Source: JBCCBI01 sp039034155
GTDB lineage: Bacteria; Deinococcota; Deinococci; Deinococcales; Trueperaceae
Length of the DNA: 6,174 nt
Reading direction: 5' to 3'
Assembly: GCA_039034155.1 (NCBI GenBank)
Contig: JBCCBI010000341.1
Location: 1 to 6,174 of the forward strand
Below, piece by piece: positions 1-3,450 of this stretch. The notes under the pieces were generated by a model. That model ran no database searches, had not been told where the DNA came from, and saw only the letters and a program-made list of their open reading frames with translations. Position 1 is the first letter of the stretch, and every line of letters starts with the position of its first letter. A program made the translations under genes and the position numbers.

Positions 1-40
1 ATAGCTTGTAACAAAACGTCCTGTGTTGTACGCCTGTGCT

Positions 41-57
41 AGGTAAGCTAATTGTTA
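41..57 (+). repeat. 17-bp dispersed intergenic element, copy 1 (AGGTAAGCTAATTGTTA)
   Basis: This sequence matches positions 2976-2992 at 16 of 17 bases; the only difference is A versus T at the sixth base. Both copies lie outside confident coding sequence. This one directly precedes the ABC permease and contains an AGG that could serve as a weak ribosome binding site for a TTG start at 52. A shorter relative, GCTAATTGT, recurs at 3357-3365. It could be a regulator binding site or a dispersed intergenic repeat; the window cannot decide. The first 40 bases of the window show no reading frame that can be assigned to a gene. Confidence 0.45.
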
Positions 58-60
58 ATA

Positions 61-1206
61 ATGGTTTGGTTTTTAGCGTTTCGCTCCCTTTCTCAACGTC
101 CTCTACGCACCTCACTCACAGCACTTGGTATTGCCGTGGCAGTGGCTGCAACGGTCATTTTCTTGTCTCTTGGTGAAGGTTTCCGCAGTGTATTTGCGAA
201 CGAAATTAGCAATATTGGCCCAGATTTGCAGGTAAGTTTTGGGGCGTTTGATGCGACGTCTCTTACCTTACTGCCGCAACTGCCGCTCGAGTACGGTGAG
301 CAACTCGCCGCTGAACCGGACGTCACAGGTGTTGTCCCGCTAACCTTATTTTTGCGGGGTGGATTTGCTAGAAATACTTCATTTTTGTTTCAAGGACTGC
401 CGGCTGAGGCGGAAATTGATGCCATCTACCAAGGTTTTGAGGTTGTGAGTGGTCGTGCGCTCACTGCTAATGACGCTAACAATCAGGTGGCACTATTAGG
501 TCAACAACTTGCTGACCAACGTGAACTCACTCTTGGTGATACGATATCTGTTAATCCCCTAAACACATTTGAGGTTGTTGGCACAGTGCGCTCAATGGGC
601 GGGCTGATTGACAACGCTGTACTTGTACCCCTCAGCAGCTTGCAAGATGCCATTGGCATTGATGACAAGGTCAGTTTTTTTGCGCTCGAGCTAGCTGAAC
701 CTAGTAGGGCTGCCGAAGTGGCTCTGGATTTGGGTGAGCGCTATCCAGAACTTGGCTTTCAAACGCGGGCGGACGTACTTGGCGTTATCGAAGAAGGCAT
801 CCGCATTAGTGACGTGATGAGAGCGGGTATCAGCATCATTTCACTCATTGTCGGTGAAATTTCAGTGGCAAATACAGTGCTCATGAGCGTGTTTGAGCGC
901 ACCCGCGAGTTTGGCGTCATTCGTGCGGTGGGTGCCAAGGGCGGCTTTTTATTCCGCTTGGTACTTGCGGAATCTGTCTGTTTGAGCATTGTAGGTTCAG
1001 CTGGCGGTGTCCTGCTAGGGCGTGTTGGTATCGCCATCGTCAATTCAATTTCCAATGACATTTTAGGATTTGATGTGGCTGAGTTAACGCTGCGGTTGCT
1101 TTTACTTGCCATTGCCATTGCATTAGTAATTGGCGTCCTGTCGGGGCTTTTTCCAGCTGCCAGAGCAACCCGAATTCCCATTGCTGTGGCGCTGGCTCGA
1201 GAATAA
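61..1206 (+). CDS. ABC transporter permease, MacB/FtsX type
   Basis: This is an integral inner-membrane permease of the MacB/LolC/FtsX class, which works with a separate ATPase to move lipids, peptides or drugs or to drive envelope processes; the substrate cannot be read here. From the ATG at 61 it is 381 residues, close to the usual size. One membrane helix (about 20-38) is followed by an extracytoplasmic MacB-core-like domain (about 40-250). Three more helices (about 256-277, 303-327, 343-363) form the FtsX domain. The family signature ERTREFGVIRAVGA is at 279-292, and the C-terminal GLFPAARATRIP segment is typical. The start is uncertain: TTG at 52 has an AGG eight bases upstream and adds three residues, but ATG at 61 gives the usual short N-terminus. 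Oddities are a glutamate inside helix 2 (VGEIS, where relatives usually have glycine) and an arginine in helix 3. No ATPase gene is in the window. The family call is firm, the substrate unknown. Confidence 0.9.
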   Translation: MVWFLAFRSLSQRPLRTSLTALGIAVAVAATVIFLSLGEGFRSVFANEISNIGPDLQVSFGAFDATSLTLLPQLPLEYGEQLAAEPDVTGVVPLTLFLRGGFARNTSFLFQGLPAEAEIDAIYQGFEVVSGRALTANDANNQVALLGQQLADQRELTLGDTISVNPLNTFEVVGTVRSMGGLIDNAVLVPLSSLQDAIGIDDKVSFFALELAEPSRAAEVALDLGERYPELGFQTRADVLGVIEEGIRISDVMRAGISIISLIVGEISVANTVLMSVFERTREFGVIRAVGAKGGFLFRLVLAESVCLSIVGSAGGVLLGRVGIAIVNSISNDILGFDVAELTLRLLLLAIAIALVIGVLSGLFPAARATRIPIAVALARE

Positions 1207-1257
1207 ATTTATCGAATATATAACTTATTTTGGACGCAGATTCACACCAATTAACCT

Positions 1258-1261
1258 GGAG
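1258..1261 (+). promoter_or_regulatory. Ribosome binding site of the MazG-like pseudogene
   Basis: GGAG lies five bases before the ATG at 1267. This is a good Shine-Dalgarno match and supports that start. Its retention in front of a gene with two internal stops suggests that the inactivation is recent. Confidence 0.6.
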
Positions 1262-1266
1262 TTGTC

Positions 1267-1587
1267 ATGGATATAGCTGAAGCCTCTCGATGTGCGATAG
1301 AAATTAGACGTTTTTACGCACGTTATGAGCAAAAGCTTTACGGCCGTTCTTAGCAACCGCAAGATGTTGCCGTTGGTTTTGTGGGCGATGTTGGAGACTT
1401 ACTGAAGCTTGTCCAAGCACAGGAAGGCATTCGTAACATTCCAGATGCTAAAGACAAGCTTGCCCACGCATTGGCGGATTGTTTGTAGTCAGTTTTGGTA
1501 CTAGCTGAACTTTACGACATAAACATTGAAGAGGCGTTTGCCAAAACTATGGACGAGATCGAGGAAATTGTGAGTGCTAAGATTTAA
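1267..1587 (+). pseudogene. MazG-like nucleotide pyrophosphohydrolase, broken by two in-frame TAG codons
   Basis: Reading from the ATG at 1267 gives 106 codons before TAA at 1585. TAG codons interrupt it at codon 29 (1351-1353) and codon 74 (1486-1488). Ignoring these, the product is an all-alpha MazG-like protein, a family that hydrolyses (d)NTPs to monophosphates and pyrophosphate. It has GFVGDVGDLLKL at 37-48, the acidic metal-binding helix, and LAHALADCL at 65-73, the second helix. These are followed by a typical AELYDINIEEAFAKTMDEI tail. From memory of relatives, both TAG positions (YGRS-stop-QPQD and ADCL-stop-SVLV) are normally tryptophan, so each is one TGG to TAG change. The second motif has alanine where relatives usually have a metal-binding glutamate (HELAD), suggesting further decay. 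The frame is otherwise uninterrupted. It lies 60 bases after the ABC permease, same strand, and converges with the amino acid permease. Amber readthrough is the alternative to a pseudogene but has no support here. Confidence 0.75.
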
Positions 1588-1616
1588 CGACTTAGACAAA
1601 CGAATAATGTTTTAAA

Positions 1617-2906
1617 TTACGTTATGTTTGGCTGTTGAATGCGCTGCAAAATAATCTGCCATCCAAACCCAAGTGCAATCACGCCTAAACCCGTAAGCCA
1701 GACCCACGGTTGTACAAACGCCGCTAGTCCCAAGCAACACACTAGCCCAGCAATAGACACCCAAGCTGGAACAAAGCGTTCCTCGTCACTGAGTTGAAGT
1801 GCTGCCAAGTTGGTGATGGCGTAGTAAACAAGTACTGTAAACGCACTAAACGACCAAGTCACGGTGACGTTACCAATAAGGGCTAGCAGGGCAACAAAAA
1901 CAGTCATGGTGATAATCGCCCGGGTAGGGGAGGTCTGATCGTTAGAAAGTTTGGCGAGACCGGTGGGCATGTCGCCCCGGCGGCCCATGGCAAGCAGTAC
2001 CCTAGACAACCCCAACAGCAAGTTAAGCAGCACGCCTAACATAGCAGTCATCGCACCAATAGCCACCAAAAGCGGTGCAAACGGCACGTTGAACTGCGCA
2101 GCAGCACGCTCGAGCGGCGCTTGCCCGCTCACTTGTGCTAGGTCAATAGCACCCAGCGTACTCACGGCAACAAGTGCCACCACGCTGTATAAGGTCATGA
2201 CCACAATGAGGGTTGTGATAATCGCCATGGGAATGGTGCGGCGCGGTTCACGAACTTCCTCACCTAATGTAGCAATGCGTCCATAACCCGTGTAAGCGAC
2301 AAACATGAGAGCGGATGCTTGTAAAAGTGCTCGAAACGCGGGTACACCATCTGTTTGAAAAAATGGCTGGAGTCGGTTGTCACCTTGCCATAGATTGGGA
2401 AATCCTACAAGGATAAAAAAGACTAGACTGACTAGTGTGATGCTAACGATGACTACGTTCACCTGATTGGAACGGCGAATGCCATTCACAAGTACAAAGC
2501 TAATGCCGGTAGTGGCAATCAGAGCGATAACAACGATAAGAGTACTTGAGGAAACACCTAGCAAATTAAGCAAGTAGCTCGAGAACCCTAGTGCCGCCGT
2601 CGCTGCTGACGCACTTTTTGCAATCAAAAAAAGCCAACCTGCAATAAAACCGAGTTGTGGCCGTAGGTAGCGGTAGCCATATTCGTAGGTGCCGCCACTC
2701 ACTGCATGATTAGCTGCAAGTTGGGCGCTCGAGAGACCATTAAAGGTGGCGGTCGCTGCTGCAATGAGTGTTGCCAATATAACTGCCGGCCCCACTATAC
2801 CCGCCGCAATCCCAATACTTACAAACACGCCTGTGCCCACAATAGAACCAAGCCCCATCATCACGGCACCAAAGACGCCGAGTTCTCGTTTTAAGGTCGT
2901 TGTCAT
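1617..2906 (-). CDS. APC-superfamily amino acid permease
   Basis: This is a 429-residue inner-membrane carrier of the amino acid-polyamine-organocation superfamily. Such proteins import amino acids or amines, usually by proton symport or exchange; the particular substrate is not readable. The N-terminus LKRELGVFGAVMMGLG leads into the helix 1 signature GSIVGTGVF at 20-28, where the broken helix binds the substrate's amino and carboxyl groups. The conserved helix 6 segment and loop AYTGYGRIATLGEEVREP is at 204-221, followed by RRTIP. About twelve hydrophobic helices can be drawn across the length, ending in a short polar tail (QRIQQPNIT), which suits the smaller bacterial APC members. The start at 2906 matches the usual family N-terminus. 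No Shine-Dalgarno is visible before it, and a possible promoter lies only eight bases upstream, so a very short leader is possible. The gene is convergent with the MazG-like pseudogene (29 bases between stops) and divergent from the lipoprotein gene. Confidence 0.93.
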   Translation of the reverse strand: MTTTLKRELGVFGAVMMGLGSIVGTGVFVSIGIAAGIVGPAVILATLIAAATATFNGLSSAQLAANHAVSGGTYEYGYRYLRPQLGFIAGWLFLIAKSASAATAALGFSSYLLNLLGVSSSTLIVVIALIATTGISFVLVNGIRRSNQVNVVIVSITLVSLVFFILVGFPNLWQGDNRLQPFFQTDGVPAFRALLQASALMFVAYTGYGRIATLGEEVREPRRTIPMAIITTLIVVMTLYSVVALVAVSTLGAIDLAQVSGQAPLERAAAQFNVPFAPLLVAIGAMTAMLGVLLNLLLGLSRVLLAMGRRGDMPTGLAKLSNDQTSPTRAIITMTVFVALLALIGNVTVTWSFSAFTVLVYYAITNLAALQLSDEERFVPAWVSIAGLVCCLGLAAFVQPWVWLTGLGVIALGFGWQIILQRIQQPNIT

Positions 2907-2914
2907 AGCCGCAG

Positions 2915-2942
2915 TTTATGAGGTTATTTTTGGTGTTGACAA
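2915..2942 (-). promoter_or_regulatory. Possible sigma-70-type promoter for the amino acid permease
   Basis: On the minus strand TTGTCA (2942-2937) is followed after 16 bases by CATAAA (2920-2915). These match the -35 and -10 consensus at 5 and 4 of 6 positions. Transcription would begin only a few bases before the ATG at 2906, which fits the lack of a Shine-Dalgarno sequence. The match is moderate and could be chance. Confidence 0.35.
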
Positions 2943-2975
2943 TGCAGCGTGCCTATCGTTTATTAGGACGTTGTA

Positions 2976-2992
2976 AGGTATGCTAATTGTTA
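2976..2992 (+). repeat. 17-bp dispersed intergenic element, copy 2 (AGGTATGCTAATTGTTA)
   Basis: This matches 41-57 at 16 of 17 bases. Its last bases join an imperfect palindrome (GTTAC at 2989-2993, GTAAC at 3000-3004) that encloses the only intergenic CTCGAG. It sits about 70 bases upstream of the amino acid permease start and 460 bases upstream of the lipoprotein start, so it could act on either gene. Confidence 0.45.
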
Positions 2993-3035
2993 CCCTCGAG
3001 TAACATTATGTCAGCATTGTGTCAGCTAATTCATG

Positions 3036-3057
3036 CAAGCCACGCACCGCGTGCTTG
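3036..3057. other. GC-rich hairpin in the divergent intergenic region
   Basis: CACGC (3041-3045) pairs with GCGTG (3049-3053) around an ACC loop. After a one-base bulge at 3040, CAAG (3036-3039) pairs with CTTG (3054-3057). Neither strand has a run of T after the stem, so this is not a standard intrinsic terminator. It lies between divergent genes, where a terminator for either would not be expected. A protein-binding or structural role is possible but unproven. Confidence 0.35.
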
Positions 3058-3167
3058 TCATTAACTGGCAAAAATAAATATGTAACTCTTTTGAAAAATT
3101 TTAATACAAAGCTTTAAAATACGCAGCCATAAACTCAATTAAGGGCAAATTAGAGTAAGCCTTGCAA

Positions 3168-3222
3168 AAATGACGTAAATTTCTGCGTTTGCATTTCTAT
3201 TCATTTGCGATGTGCGTCATTT
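3168..3222. repeat. Inverted repeat AAATGACG / CGTCATTT
   Basis: A perfect 8-bp inverted repeat (3168-3175 and 3215-3222) has arms 39 bases apart. A second small inverted pair overlaps its left arm (TGCAAA 3163-3168, TTTGCA 3188-3193). The spacing is too wide for a simple dimer operator but fits paired half-sites or DNA looping. It could also be chance in A+T-rich sequence. Confidence 0.3.
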
Positions 3223-3256
3223 ACAACATGAGTGCATTGCGAGAGATGGGATTGTC

Positions 3257-3276
3257 CTTGAACACATTGTTTCAAG
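3257..3276. promoter_or_regulatory. Operator-like palindrome CTTGAA-N8-TTCAAG
   Basis: Perfect 6-bp arms (3257-3262 and 3271-3276) are separated by 8 bases. The inner flanks are nearly symmetrical too (ACA against TGT with one extra base). The centre-to-centre spacing of about 14 bases is in the range used by dimeric helix-turn-helix regulators. It lies about 175 bases upstream of the lipoprotein start. No regulator gene is in the window to match it to. Confidence 0.35.
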
Positions 3277-3437
3277 CATAAGTTGTAGATATCTAGCTCA
3301 TCAGAATGGTGTAATTCTCATCTTTCTTAAACTCACTGGCTCCATACTTTGCACGAGCTAATTGTAGCCTAGAGACCAGATATGACTACCTTGGGGGAGG
3401 TGGTCTTGGATATTGGTTGAGCTACTTGGCTTACAAA

Positions 3438-3442
3438 GGGGG
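3438..3442 (+). promoter_or_regulatory. Ribosome binding site of the lipoprotein gene
   Basis: A purine-rich AAAGGGGG ends at 3442, eight bases before the ATG at 3451. This supports that ATG as the start. The in-frame stop upstream is TGA at 3418-3420, and no other ATG lies between. Confidence 0.6.
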
Positions 3443-3450
3443 CTAAGGCG

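Larger units (their letters stand above)
2907..3450. other. Divergent intergenic region between the amino acid permease and lipoprotein genes
   Basis: This 544-base stretch is more A+T-rich than the flanking genes. I see no credible protein gene, tRNA or rRNA in it on either strand. It holds a possible permease promoter, copy 2 of the 17-bp element, one CTCGAG copy, a GC-rich hairpin (3036-3057), an 8-bp inverted repeat (3168-3222) and a compact palindrome (3257-3276). It also holds a possible leader hairpin just before the lipoprotein gene: AGACCA at 3373-3378 pairs with TGGTCT at 3401-3406. I could not place a convincing -35/-10 pair for the lipoprotein gene. Confidence 0.7.

Noticed and set aside
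93..326. Open frame on the minus strand inside the ABC permease
   Set aside because: Antisense to a conserved gene, with Ser/Arg-rich composition typical of a shadow frame and no family resemblance.
759..1181. 140-codon open frame on the minus strand inside the ABC permease
   Set aside because: Overlaps the conserved FtsX domain. Its composition simply mirrors hydrophobic codons on the other strand.
1951..2286. Plus-strand open frames inside the amino acid permease, including 2706-2976
   Set aside because: They are antisense to well-conserved transmembrane segments and have no recognisable domains.
3036..3057. Hairpin as an intrinsic terminator
   Set aside because: There is no T run after the stem on either strand, and it lies between divergently transcribed genes.
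3382..3420. Twelve-codon open frame (MTTLGEVVLDIG) ahead of the lipoprotein gene, as a leader peptide
   Set aside because: There is no good ribosome binding site, no run of regulatory codons and no terminator, and such short frames are common by chance.
2907..3450. tRNA, small RNA gene, CRISPR array or insertion sequence in the long intergenic region
   Set aside because: No cloverleaf, no regularly spaced direct repeats and no transposase fragment or terminal inverted repeats could be found by eye.
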